From: Deltaproteobacteria bacterium | GTDB taxonomy: Bacteria; Desulfobacterota; Desulfomonilia; UBA1062 | DNA length: 45,789 nucleotides | NCBI GenBank assembly: GCA_018436855.1 | Contig: JAHDKO010000090.1 | Coordinates: 1 to 45,789, forward strand | Direction: 5' to 3' | Shown: one piece after another, positions 1 through 8,528 of the stretch | Numbering within the stretch: the stretch's first letter is position 1 | Layout of the letters: each line of letters begins with the position of its first letter | The notes under the pieces: model-generated | The model's database searches: none | The model's input: the letters and a program-made list of their open reading frames with translations, nothing else | Told to the model about the DNA's origin: nothing | Translations under genes and position numbers: made by a program

Positions 1-140
1 ATGGCTAAAAACGCCGGGGCATACTTGAATCCCTGGAGAGCTCCTTCTGTAACTTGCATGGCTTAGCCTCTCCATGATGTCTTTTATCAATTATGATACG
101 CAAAAATATCCTGATCGCAACAACCATGCCGAACAGTATT

Positions 141-218
141 GGGACGGGTTCACATTTCCCCTTATAAATGAGGGGCGGGAAAGCAAACTGGTGAGATGGG
201 GAAATGTGAACCCGTCCC
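141..218. repeat. Perfect 21-bp inverted repeat (REP-like hairpin) after the first histidine kinase
   Basis: Positions 141-161 and 198-218 are exact reverse complements, 21 of 21 bases, separated by 36 bases. The arm begins GGGACGGGTTCAC. The inner arm edge lies ten bases beyond the stop codon of the leftward histidine kinase (229-231), so a hairpin would form at the 3' end of that transcript. There is no T-run, so a standard intrinsic terminator is unlikely. A REP/BIME-type palindrome or the remnant of a small mobile element fits better. Bases 1-140 to its left show only a possible 21-codon reading frame opening at base 1 and nothing recognisable. Confidence 0.8.
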
Positions 219-228
219 CGAATTCTTT

Positions 229-2169
229 TCAGGCTCGGCTGCTTTCATCCCTCAGCTCGGGCAGCAGCACGGTGAAGGTGGAGCCGACACCCGGCTTGCT
301 CCAGACGGTGATGGCCCCGTTGTGATCGTGGACGATCCCGTGGACCACGGACAGACCCATGCCCGTGCCCTCGCCCTGGTCCTTGGTGGTGAAGAAGGGG
401 TCGAAGATCCGCTCCACGATCATCTCGTCCATGCCTTCCCCGGTATCGCTGACCGTGATCTCAACGTGGGAGCCGGGGTTGAGGTCCGGGGATATCTGCG
501 AGGCCGACTGCTCGCCGATCTCCACGCACCGCAGGCTCACCTCGAGGAGCCCGCCGTTCTTTCTCATGGCGTGCCGTGCATTGCTGCCCAGGTTCATGAG
601 CACCTGCTTGATCCGGATGGAATCTCCCAGAACGAGTGCGTCCCCTGCCTCGAGCCGGGGGTGGATATCGATGGTGGAAGGCAGGGCCGCCCTGAGAAAT
701 GACAGGGTTTCCCTGACCAGGGGCGTGACGGGCAGGGGCTTTTTCTCCTGGGGGGCCTGGCGGCTGAAGGTCAGGATATGGTTTACCAGATCCACCCCGA
801 GCCGGGCGGCCTTGAGGATTTCCTCCAGGATCGGGGTTTCCGGGCCGCCTATCCCTGCGTCTTCCATGAGCGTCTCGGTGTTGATCAGGATGGGGGTGAA
901 GATGTTCTTGAGATCGTGGGCGATGCCGCCCGCCAGCGTTCCGATGGCCTCCAGCTTCTGGGTCTGGGCGAGCTGCTGATGGAGCTTCGCCTCCCTGGTC
1001 GTGTCACGGAAAAGGGCTACATAGTTGGACACACGCAGCGATTCATCGAAAATAGGGGTGATGGTCATGCTGATCTCGACCTGGTCCCCCGACTTTGTCC
1101 TCCTGGTGCTCCGGCCGCTCCAGGGCTTGCCATCTTTCTGTACCCGGGTGAGTATTTCCTCGTAGATGTTGCAGGCAAGGAGGTCTTTACAGGATGTAAC
1201 GCTTTTGCCTACCACATCGTGCCGTTTGTGGCCGCTGATGTTTTCGAATGCAGGGTTTGCATATTCGACCACCCAATCAGCGTCGAAGAGCACGATTCCT
1301 TCCCCGGCCTGATCGATCGCCGTGACCAGGCGACAGAGGTCCTGCTTCATCTTCATGCGCTCGCTGACATTGATTCCGATGCCGGCGCAGGAGCCGTCCG
1401 AAAGCCTGATATTGGCCCACGAGACGGTGATGATCCCGCCCGAGCGGGTGACCATCCTGATGTCGCGCCAGCCCGGGCGTGCCTCCAGCATATATTCCCA
1501 CACCTCCTGCCGATAGGACGGGTCGGGATAACAGGCAGCCATGAGGTCCATGTGCCGGATCTCTTCCCAGGACCATCCCAGCAACCTCTCCAGCTCGCGG
1601 TTGACGAGCCTGATCATTCCCGTCGGGTCATAAAAGCAGAGCATCACCGGGACATGGTCGAACACGGTCTGGATCGTCTCTCTCTGCTCCGTGAGCTCAC
1701 CACCCGGGATCGTGCGGTCTTGCGCGCCGGGTCTCATCTCATGCCCGGGACCTCCGGAGAACGGTTTGCCCGGGGTGATCTGCTCCAGAAAAACCGTGAG
1801 ACATTCCCCTGCGGGCAGGCAACGCAAAAACAGCCGGCTGCCGCCCGGCCCGCCGCTGGGCAGCTCGAAGCCGATCACCCGGTTTTCTCGATGGGCCCGG
1901 GTAAATACATCGCAGGGCCACCCGGCCGAACCTCCCGGCAGCAGGTCCCGGGCCTGCATGCCGCTTGCGCCGCTGACCGGGATGTTCAGCATGGCTGCCG
2001 CAGAAGGGTTGAGGTAGGTGACGCGGAGATCCTTGTCGAGGTGAATCACTCCCAGGTCGAGCTTTTCGAAGATGCCCACCGCATCGATCACCGGATGTCC
2101 GGCGGCAGGACCCTGTGGAAGTGCACTCGAAGAGTTCAATACAGGTGTATCATCGGGTTTCTGGTACAT
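229..2169 (-). CDS. PAS-domain sensor histidine kinase, three PAS modules
   Basis: Cytoplasmic sensor kinase of 646 residues that would autophosphorylate and pass phosphate to an unidentified response regulator. In order: a PAS-like region about 28-125 (IFEKLDLGVIHLDKDLRVTY), PAS 2 about 165-275 with the motif GWSWEEIRHMDLM, PAS 3 about 282-395, then a HisKA helix with phospho-acceptor His418 in AGGIAHDLKN. The ATPase domain follows: N-box NLGSNARHAM near 526, G1 DTGEGMDE near 575, FFTTK, and G2 GTGMGLSVVHG near 601. No transmembrane segment or receiver domain is visible. A GGAGG lies ten bases before the ATG. No response regulator is adjacent, so it is an orphan kinase. It closely resembles the two kinases that follow. 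Kinase function is very likely; its signal is unknown. Confidence 0.95.
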   Translation of the reverse strand: MYQKPDDTPVLNSSSALPQGPAAGHPVIDAVGIFEKLDLGVIHLDKDLRVTYLNPSAAAMLNIPVSGASGMQARDLLPGGSAGWPCDVFTRAHRENRVIGFELPSGGPGGSRLFLRCLPAGECLTVFLEQITPGKPFSGGPGHEMRPGAQDRTIPGGELTEQRETIQTVFDHVPVMLCFYDPTGMIRLVNRELERLLGWSWEEIRHMDLMAACYPDPSYRQEVWEYMLEARPGWRDIRMVTRSGGIITVSWANIRLSDGSCAGIGINVSERMKMKQDLCRLVTAIDQAGEGIVLFDADWVVEYANPAFENISGHKRHDVVGKSVTSCKDLLACNIYEEILTRVQKDGKPWSGRSTRRTKSGDQVEISMTITPIFDESLRVSNYVALFRDTTREAKLHQQLAQTQKLEAIGTLAGGIAHDLKNIFTPILINTETLMEDAGIGGPETPILEEILKAARLGVDLVNHILTFSRQAPQEKKPLPVTPLVRETLSFLRAALPSTIDIHPRLEAGDALVLGDSIRIKQVLMNLGSNARHAMRKNGGLLEVSLRCVEIGEQSASQISPDLNPGSHVEITVSDTGEGMDEMIVERIFDPFFTTKDQGEGTGMGLSVVHGIVHDHNGAITVWSKPGVGSTFTVLLPELRDESSRA

Positions 2170-2305
2170 TCCCTGTGAGCCTCCAAAAAGTCATCGCGCC
2201 ACATAAGACGGGACTTCATAACAAACGCTCTGCCCGGGAGTACCTGTCGATTTGTCAGGGCAAGCAGCAATCAGACTATGTCGTTATGGGATACACCGAG
2301 GCAAG

Positions 2306-3877
2306 TCAAGAAAAATTATTGTCAAAAAGCGGAAGGAGTATGGTGAAAACCGACCCTTTGCCCGGCGCGCTGTCGACCATGACGACCCCTTTGTGATCCT
2401 GGACGATTCCGTGGACCACGGACAGCCCCATACCCGTGCTCTCGCTCTTGTCCTTGGTGGTGAAGAAGGGGTCGAAGATCCGCTTGAGGGTCTCTTCGTC
2501 CATTCCCACGCCCGTATCACGGACCGTGATCTCGGCATAGGGACCGGCGGCGAGATCGGGCGCAATCCTCGTCACCGACGTTTCATCCAGGGTCACCCTG
2601 GTGAGCGCCAGCTCCAGGGTCCCGCCGCTGCCTCTCATGGCGTATGCGGCGTTGGTGCCCAGATTGATGATCACCTGTTTGATCTGTGAAGGGTCGGCCA
2701 CAACCACGGCGCTCTCGTCCACGATACGACAGATCATCTCGATGGTGGAGGGCAGTGCCGCTCTCAGGAAGCTCAGCGCATCCCTGACCACGGCGGAGAT
2801 GACCACCGGTTTCTTCATCTGCAGATCGCGCCTGCTGAAGGTGATGATCTGGTTCACCAGCTCGTTGCCGTGTTTCACCGCTTCGTAGGTATCCTTCAGA
2901 AGGGGGACGGCCGCGCTCTCGGGCGAGGTGTCCTGAAGAAGGAGCTCGGTGTTGATCAGGATGGGGGTGAAGATGTTCTTGAGGTCGTGGGCGATGCCGC
3001 CCGCCAGCGTTCCGATGGCCTCCAGCTTCTGGGTCTGGACGAGCTGCCGATGGAGTTTCGTCTCCCGGGTGATGTCCATGAGCACCACGACATAGTCGGT
3101 AACAGCGCCCCGTTCGTCAAACACCGGGGAGATGCTGGCGCCGACATCGACCTTTTCGCCCGTTTTCCGGCGGGCCGTTCTCAGGCCCGACCATGCCTTT
3201 TTCTTCGTGCTCACCCAATCAAAGATGTGCCGGTAGCTTTCAAAGACGTCATCTCCAAAGACCCGCGCCGTCCGTCCCACCAGCTCCTCGCGCCGGTACC
3301 CGCTCAGCTCCTGGGACGAGGGGCTCACATACTCGATCACCCCCGCGGAGTCGAAGAGCAGAATCATCACCGGGATGTTGTCGATGATCTTGTGCAGTAT
3401 GTCCGGATATACATCGGGCTCCCACACGGTCTGACCCGGCATGTCGTCCATGTCCTCCGGAATGCCAGACGGGTCGGTCCCTGCCTCATCAAGGGCGTGG
3501 CATGTAGTCCGTCGAACGTTCGCCTCAAGAACCAGTGCGCTCACCGCTGTCACGCGGTCCAGGTCGTCCTTCAAGGGAACGCACCTGCCTTCCATCCGAA
3601 CGGCGATCTCCGGGTTCGACGCTGCAGAGCCCGAGAACCAAACCCCCTGCGCAGGTCTGCCGGTGTCGATGGCGGCACGGACGATCGGCTCTGCACGGGC
3701 GGCGACATGAGGGGCAACCTCGTGCAGTGTCCTGCCCGCATGATCCGCCGCAGGTGTCCCGTGAATTGCTGCGAGATAATCATTGATCCGGATAATGCGC
3801 ATTTCGGCATCGAACACGCACAGGCCTATGGATGTATTATGGTAGAGGGCGTTCAGCTCTTCGGATGCATATCTCAT
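2306..3877 (-). CDS. PAS-domain sensor histidine kinase, two PAS modules
   Basis: Soluble 523-residue histidine kinase, paralogous to its downstream neighbour. Two PAS modules (about 5-120 and 160-275) precede the HisKA motif AGGIAHDLKN with His297. A standard HATPase follows: N-box NLGTNAAYAM near 405, G1 DTGVGMDE near 454, FFTTK, and G2 STGMGLSVVHG near 480. The stretch from QKLEAIGTLAGGIAHDLKN to FLRAALPSTI is almost identical in all three kinases of this window. The chosen ATG has no clear ribosome site; it is the first ATG in the frame, and a GTG or TTG start cannot be excluded. It is read in the same direction as the preceding kinase across a 136-base gap. No receiver or output domain is present. 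Confidence 0.93.
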   Translation of the reverse strand: MRYASEELNALYHNTSIGLCVFDAEMRIIRINDYLAAIHGTPAADHAGRTLHEVAPHVAARAEPIVRAAIDTGRPAQGVWFSGSAASNPEIAVRMEGRCVPLKDDLDRVTAVSALVLEANVRRTTCHALDEAGTDPSGIPEDMDDMPGQTVWEPDVYPDILHKIIDNIPVMILLFDSAGVIEYVSPSSQELSGYRREELVGRTARVFGDDVFESYRHIFDWVSTKKKAWSGLRTARRKTGEKVDVGASISPVFDERGAVTDYVVVLMDITRETKLHRQLVQTQKLEAIGTLAGGIAHDLKNIFTPILINTELLLQDTSPESAAVPLLKDTYEAVKHGNELVNQIITFSRRDLQMKKPVVISAVVRDALSFLRAALPSTIEMICRIVDESAVVVADPSQIKQVIINLGTNAAYAMRGSGGTLELALTRVTLDETSVTRIAPDLAAGPYAEITVRDTGVGMDEETLKRIFDPFFTTKDKSESTGMGLSVVHGIVQDHKGVVMVDSAPGKGSVFTILLPLFDNNFS

Positions 3878-4309
3878 GGTCTTTTCGGATCTGCGGGGAC
3901 GCTATGCCCCGTTGTTTTCGGATATTCCCTTCTCAGACAACCACCCAGGAGAAACATTCCCATGTCCGCTCTCCCCCACTGCATCGATGGCATGGAGAAT
4001 CGAGGCCGTATTCCCGACCCTGGATGTCCTTGCTTCTCTTCTTCGTGCCGGCCGTCCCTTCATCTCCTGCAGCTCCACTGGTAAACCCCGTGTGTAAAAT
4101 AGCCCTTACGGGGAATAACTTCCGGCAACTGCAAATGCATATACGCCATCGGAAAAAAGAGGACGAAACATTAATCCATGGGATATATCTCTGACGATCA
4201 TGTGAAAGATACGAGGGATGGCGGCGGTTGTCAACAGAAAACAGGATGAGAAAGTGACACGGAGATATTCACTCCCTTGAAGGGGCGCGGTCCCCTCAGG
4301 AAGAGGAGG
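3878..4309. other. 432-base gene-free leader region upstream of the second kinase
   Basis: No convincing gene lies here. On the minus strand the region carries a good sigma-70-type promoter (4206-4234), which implies a leader of about 320 nt before the kinase start at 3877. A 53-codon minus-strand frame exists inside the leader but has no usable ribosome site. CCCCGT and ACGGGG (about 4085-4112) could pair in the leader. I see no recognisable riboswitch. Confidence 0.5.
4206..4234 (-). promoter_or_regulatory. Sigma-70-type promoter reading toward the second kinase
   Basis: On the minus strand TTGACA (4229-4234, perfect -35) is followed after exactly 17 bases by TATCTT (4206-4211, four of six to the -10 consensus). 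Transcription would begin near 4199 and give a long leader in front of the kinase that starts at 3877. Confidence 0.6.
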
Positions 4310-4627
4310 TTAATGGATGCTCCGGTAAAGAGGCCCGTCATCGTCGCCCGGCCCGCCATCGAAGAAGTCGAGCTCTTCGAGCACCCTGCGGATCAGCGAC
4401 AGGACAAAGGCCTTGTCCTGATACTTGCGGTTCATTTCCTTCACCCATTCAACGAGCGCCCTGGGTACCTGGATGGTCAGCAGAAAGTGTTCCCTTTCAT
4501 CGGAAACCCGCATTTTTTCCACGAGCATCATTCCCCGGGGATGATACTCGTGCGCCAGATCCCTGAGGAGGGCGATATCTTCGGTGTGGAAATCCAGGTC
4601 GATATCGGGGGTGATCAGTCTTCCCAT
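4310..4627 (-). CDS. Hypothetical protein, 105 residues
   Basis: Small soluble acidic protein of unknown function beginning MGRLITPDIDLDF. The start at 4625-4627 is chosen because AGGAG lies at the right distance upstream; an in-frame ATG further up (4735) would add a non-conserved-looking tail without a ribosome site. There is no signal peptide, membrane segment or cysteine. The middle (LLTIQVPRALVEWVKEMNRK) looks like a beta strand followed by an amphipathic helix, and the C-terminus is Asp/Gly-rich (DGGPGDDDG). It sits alone between the leftward and rightward sensor kinases with its own candidate promoter. I do not recognise a family; a small DNA-binding or adaptor protein is possible but unsupported. 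Confidence 0.75.
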   Translation of the reverse strand: MGRLITPDIDLDFHTEDIALLRDLAHEYHPRGMMLVEKMRVSDEREHFLLTIQVPRALVEWVKEMNRKYQDKAFVLSLIRRVLEELDFFDGGPGDDDGPLYRSIH

Positions 4628-4997
4628 TTCATTCTCCTGTTTTTGGCGAGCAGACAAAAAGTACTTATAAAGCAGGCGGATGGCCCATAATGTCGATGAG
4701 AAGCGCCACTGCCTGTGAATGCTTTTCGTCGGCATGCCCGAACGATGAGCACGGTGCCGGTGAACTCGCGTCTATAGTAATATATTGGACCCTGCCGGAA
4801 TAAATCAAGGCTGATTGCCAGCGCGTACGCAGAACAGAGACTTCGCGACCGGAGAAAGAGCGGGAGGACAGTCCGCATTCAGTTTGGAACCCCTCGCCCG
4901 GTGCCTATCATCATAAGGATAGAGGCATGATCGGAGTTATGGAAAACGGGCTCATGCAGCCATGGGGAGACAACCGGAGGTCATGGCCGGAGAATCC
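4628..4997. other. Divergent intergenic region between the small unknown gene and the third kinase
   Basis: About 370 bases with no gene. It carries a candidate leftward promoter (4779-4808). On the plus strand TTGGAA and TATCAT, spaced 16 bases apart at about 4893-4920, are a weak candidate for the kinase to the right. No repeat or structured RNA was recognised. Confidence 0.4.
4779..4808 (-). promoter_or_regulatory. Candidate promoter for the 105-residue unknown gene
   Basis: On the minus strand TTGATT (4803-4808, four of six) and TATATT (4779-4784, five of six) are separated by 18 bases. The predicted start would lie about 145 bases upstream of the gene's ATG at 4627. It is plausible by position and composition only. 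Confidence 0.4.
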
Positions 4998-7766
4998 ATG
5001 AAAAAGCGGGAAAGGAAGACCGACCCATGGACCTGGGGTGGCCGCCGTGTTCGCACAGGCAGCGCAAAAAAGCGGAATCCGGCTCCTGACCCGCGGGAGA
5101 TTCTGGAAAGCGCCGACATCGGCATCGTGCACCTGGGCAGGGATTTCCGCATAGCGTTCGTCAACCCCCGGGCAGCGGACATGCTGAGACAGGAGCGGGA
5201 AAACCTCCAGGGGCGCAGCCTGCTGGAGGTGATCCCGGAGCAGGCGTGCCCTGCGCTCTTGCGAGACTTGGAACAGTGCCTCGGACAGAGCGTCCCCACA
5301 GGCTTCGAGATCGTCTCTCAGCATCCGGTCCCCCGCTGGATCCACTGCAGCTGTACGTCGTCCGAACAGGGGCTCACCCTGGTCATCCAGGACGTCACCG
5401 CGCGCAGGCAGGCCGAGGCAAGCCTGCGGGAGAGCCAGAGCCGCTATCACAGCCTGTTCGAGAACAACCATACCATCATGCTCCTCATCAGGCCCGGCAC
5501 CGGGCGGATCGTGGACGCGAACCCGGCCGCCGTCGCATTCTATGGCTATACCCGGGAACAGCTCACCTCCATGAGCATCACGGAAATCAACACCCTCACC
5601 GGGGACGAGGTGCTCAGGGAGATGAAGCTGGCCCGGTTACGGCGGCAGAAAATGTTCGCCTTCAGGCACCGCCTGGCGAGCGGGGAGGTCAGGGATGTCG
5701 AGGTCTACAGCGGGCCCATCGATATGTCAGGAGAAGCGCTCCTGTACTCCATCGTCCATGACGTGACCGCGCGCAAGAAGGCTGAGGACGAGCTGCGGGA
5801 GTCTGAGGAGCGGTACCGGGCACTGCATGAGAGCATGGCACAGGGGGTGGTGGAGTACGACGAACAGGGCAGGGTCGTATCTTCCAATCCAGCGGCGCGG
5901 CGGATCACAGGCATCGATTTCGAGAGACTCAAGGGGATGACCATAGAGAAGATCCTGAACATGTTCTCCCGGACGGCATACCGGGAAGACGGCACCCCTA
6001 TCCGGAGAGAAGAGCTTCCTTCCATGAGGCTCGCAAGGACCGGTGAGGCCGTTCCCCGCACTGTCTTCCGGATCGAGAGGCAGCAGGGGGGAGAGAGTCA
6101 GTGGATATCGATCGAGAGTATGCCCCGCATCAGGCCCGGGCAGGAGAAGCCGGAAGGATTCTTCACCATCTTCAGCGACATCACTCAGGTAAAGCGGATT
6201 CAGGAGGCCCTGGAAAAGGCCAATGAAGGGCTCGAGCTCAAGGTGAGGGAGCGGACCGATGCGCTGGCGCAGACCGTGGACAAGCTTCAGAAACAGCGGG
6301 AGATTCTTCTCACCGTTATCGACAACATTCCCGTGATGCTGACCCTCCATGATCCATCCGGGCGGATGATCCTGGTCAACAGGGAAATGGAGAAGATTCT
6401 GGGCTGGTCACGGGAAGAGATGCAGGGCATGGATCTCATGGCTGTGGTATATCCGGATTCCGGCTACCGCAGGGAGATATGGGAATACATGCTGGGGGCC
6501 GGCCCTTCATGGCGGGACTTCGAGATGAAAACCCGTTCGGGAGCTACTGTGCACGCATCGTGGTTCAACGTCCGGCTCTCCGACGGTTCACTGATCGGCA
6601 TCGGCATCGATCTCAGCGAACGCAGGAAAATGGAGCGGAACCTGAGGATGCTCGTAGAGGCGATCGAGCATGCGGGCGAGGGTATAGCCGTTCTCGACAC
6701 CGAGTGGAAAGTGGAGTACGTCAACCCGGCCTATGAGGATATAAGCGGGTACCGGCGTGACGAACTCACGGGCCGGAAGATCACCGGACTTGAAGAGTAT
6801 CTCGATAGAAAGGATATCGACGAGGTCATCGGGTATGTCACCGGACGAGGCAGAAAATGGAGCGGCAGGCAGAAGAGGGTGAGAAAGGGCACCACAGAGG
6901 CTATCGACATCAGCCTGACCGTCACCCCGGTATATGATCAGGAAGGAAGGGTCGCGAATTTCATCGAGGTGGTCCGGGACATCACCGGCGAGGTGAGAAT
7001 GCAGGATCAGCTCTCGCAGAACCAGAAGCTGGAGGCAATCGGCACGCTGGCTGGCGGCATCGCCCACGACCTGAAGAATATCCTGGCCCCGATCGTGATC
7101 AACACCGAGAACGCGCTCATGGATCTCGAAGAGGACCACCCTGCCCGCGGGCTGATCGAGGAGATCATGCATGCCGCCAGGATGGGCACCGACCTGGTAA
7201 AACAGATAGTGACCTTCAGCCGTCAGGAAACCCAGGAGAAAAGGCCGGTGATAATCGAACCGGTGATCGACGAGGCGGTGGCCTTCCTGAGGTCCGCGCT
7301 TCCCTCGACCATTGACATCGATCGCCGACTGGCGGCCGGGGATGCGTTGGTGATGGCCGACCCGACCCGGATCAAGCAGGTGATGATCAATTTGGGCACC
7401 AATGCGGGCCATGCAATGAGAGAAAAGGGCGGGTTGCTGGAGGTGAGGCTGACAGAAGAGGATTTAAGCGGAGATGAAGCATCCGAATTGTCTCCGGATC
7501 TTCGCGCGGGATCGTATGTGCGCATCATGGTCAGGGATACGGGAGAAGGCATGGACGAGCAGACTCTTCAGCGGATATTCGAGCCGTTTTTTACCACCAA
7601 GAAGCACGGAGAGGGCACCGGCATGGGTCTTGCGGTGGTGCATGGGATCGTCAAGGACCACCAGGGTGCTGTTACGGTCTGGAGCAGGCCGGGAAAGGGT
7701 TCGACATTCTCCGTGTTGCTCCCGACCGTACAAACGGGCGGTAAGCCGGGAGCACCGGGTTCATGA
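4998..7766 (+). CDS. Multi-PAS sensor histidine kinase, five PAS modules
   Basis: Large soluble histidine kinase of 922 residues from the chosen ATG, which is preceded by GGAG and a five-base spacer; in-frame ATGs at 4962 and 4983 are alternatives. Counted from 4962, PAS-type modules lie at about 45-150, 160-275, 287-412, 445-555 and 562-680. A coiled-coil-like linker (ALEKANEGLELKVRERTDAL) separates the third from the fourth. The HisKA motif AGGIAHDLKN carries His702, and the ATPase boxes are NLGTNAGHAM, DTGEGMDE, FFTTK and GTGMGLAVVHG. The last two PAS modules plus the kinase core align closely with the 646-residue kinase at the left end, down to the MDLMA motif and the WEYML segment. No response regulator is nearby. 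Signal unknown. Confidence 0.94.
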   Translation: MKKRERKTDPWTWGGRRVRTGSAKKRNPAPDPREILESADIGIVHLGRDFRIAFVNPRAADMLRQERENLQGRSLLEVIPEQACPALLRDLEQCLGQSVPTGFEIVSQHPVPRWIHCSCTSSEQGLTLVIQDVTARRQAEASLRESQSRYHSLFENNHTIMLLIRPGTGRIVDANPAAVAFYGYTREQLTSMSITEINTLTGDEVLREMKLARLRRQKMFAFRHRLASGEVRDVEVYSGPIDMSGEALLYSIVHDVTARKKAEDELRESEERYRALHESMAQGVVEYDEQGRVVSSNPAARRITGIDFERLKGMTIEKILNMFSRTAYREDGTPIRREELPSMRLARTGEAVPRTVFRIERQQGGESQWISIESMPRIRPGQEKPEGFFTIFSDITQVKRIQEALEKANEGLELKVRERTDALAQTVDKLQKQREILLTVIDNIPVMLTLHDPSGRMILVNREMEKILGWSREEMQGMDLMAVVYPDSGYRREIWEYMLGAGPSWRDFEMKTRSGATVHASWFNVRLSDGSLIGIGIDLSERRKMERNLRMLVEAIEHAGEGIAVLDTEWKVEYVNPAYEDISGYRRDELTGRKITGLEEYLDRKDIDEVIGYVTGRGRKWSGRQKRVRKGTTEAIDISLTVTPVYDQEGRVANFIEVVRDITGEVRMQDQLSQNQKLEAIGTLAGGIAHDLKNILAPIVINTENALMDLEEDHPARGLIEEIMHAARMGTDLVKQIVTFSRQETQEKRPVIIEPVIDEAVAFLRSALPSTIDIDRRLAAGDALVMADPTRIKQVMINLGTNAGHAMREKGGLLEVRLTEEDLSGDEASELSPDLRAGSYVRIMVRDTGEGMDEQTLQRIFEPFFTTKKHGEGTGMGLAVVHGIVKDHQGAVTVWSRPGKGSTFSVLLPTVQTGGKPGAPGS

Positions 7767-7773
7767 TCTATCT

Positions 7774-7801
7774 TCTCGGTCCGTTTGTTTAAGGACCGAG
7801 A
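7774..7801 (+). terminator. Hairpin directly after the five-PAS kinase
   Basis: TCTCGGTCC (7774-7782) pairs perfectly with GGACCGAGA (7793-7801) around a ten-base loop, starting eight bases after the kinase stop codon (7764-7766). There is no following T-run, so it may be a factor-dependent end or a 3'-stabilising hairpin. It also lies in the leader of the ribosomal protein S4 gene. Confidence 0.5.
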
Positions 7802-7925
7802 CGGGTCGAAGGACCTGCACTGAAAGGTTCCTGCCATCGACCGCGTCCCGGGATTCATCCGTCCGGGCAGGCGCATTTGATCACGGACTCATGGACAATA
7901 TCTTCTTCTTATGGGGGGACAAAGC

Positions 7926-8528
7926 ATGGCGCGTGACCGCGGACCGAAACACAAAAAATCCAGAAGAGAAGGGGTGGACCTGTACGGGACGGGGGGAGAG
8001 AGCCTTCAGAGACGCCTGCAGCAGCCGCCGGGCATGCACGGCAAAAAGACCCGGAGGCGGGAGAGCGAATACAGCAGGCATCTGCGGGAAAAGCAGAAAG
8101 TCAAGCGCATGTACGGCCTGCAGGAAAAGCAGTTTCTGAGGTTCTTCGAAAAGGCGAGGCGCGCATCCGGTGATACCGGCATCGCATTTCTGAAGCTTCT
8201 GGAGAAGAGGCTCGACAATGTGGTCTACCGTCTGGGCTTTGCCCGTACGCGGCTTCAGTCCAGGCAGTTCGTATCGCACGGGCATGTGCTGGTGGACGGG
8301 GACCGCCTGAACATCCCCTCGGCCCTGGTGGAGCCGGGGCATGTGATCACCCTGGATCAGGACATCCTGAAGATGCCCGATGTCCAGGCACTGTCGCAGA
8401 ACCCTCCGCCGGTGCCGGCATGGCTCAGGCGCAGCGACAACGGCGGCGAGATGGTCAGCGATCCTGACCGCAGCGAGATCGACCAGGACATCAACGAGCA
8501 GCTCATCGTGGAGTTCTACTCGCGGTAG
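7926..8528 (+). CDS. rpsD: 30S ribosomal protein S4, stand-alone locus
   Basis: A 200-residue S4 protein: 16S rRNA binder and early assembly protein of the small subunit. The N-terminus MARDRGPKHKKSRREGVDL and the PPGMHGKK and REKQKVKRMYG segments are diagnostic. The S4 RNA-binding domain follows (LDNVVYRLGFARTRLQSRQF then VSHGHVLVDG), with the standard ending DINEQLIVEFYSR. No cysteine is present in the N-terminal region, so this is the zinc-free (C-minus) form. The start at 7926 matches the family N-terminus and has a G-rich ribosome site; an ATG at 7911 is upstream. rpsD usually sits with rpsM, rpsK, rpoA and rplQ. None is here, so this is a relocated or second copy. Its last 13 bases overlap the convergent ptsP. 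Confidence 0.96.
   Translation: MARDRGPKHKKSRREGVDLYGTGGESLQRRLQQPPGMHGKKTRRRESEYSRHLREKQKVKRMYGLQEKQFLRFFEKARRASGDTGIAFLKLLEKRLDNVVYRLGFARTRLQSRQFVSHGHVLVDGDRLNIPSALVEPGHVITLDQDILKMPDVQALSQNPPPVPAWLRRSDNGGEMVSDPDRSEIDQDINEQLIVEFYSR

Noticed and set aside
74-702. Overlapping plus-strand reading frames opposite the first kinase
   Set aside because: They lie antisense to a well-supported histidine kinase, have no family similarity and reflect the high GC content.
3878-4060. 53-codon minus-strand frame in the leader of the second kinase (MKGRPARRREARTS...)
   Set aside because: GGAG directly abuts the ATG with no spacer, composition is Arg-rich and there is no recognisable domain.
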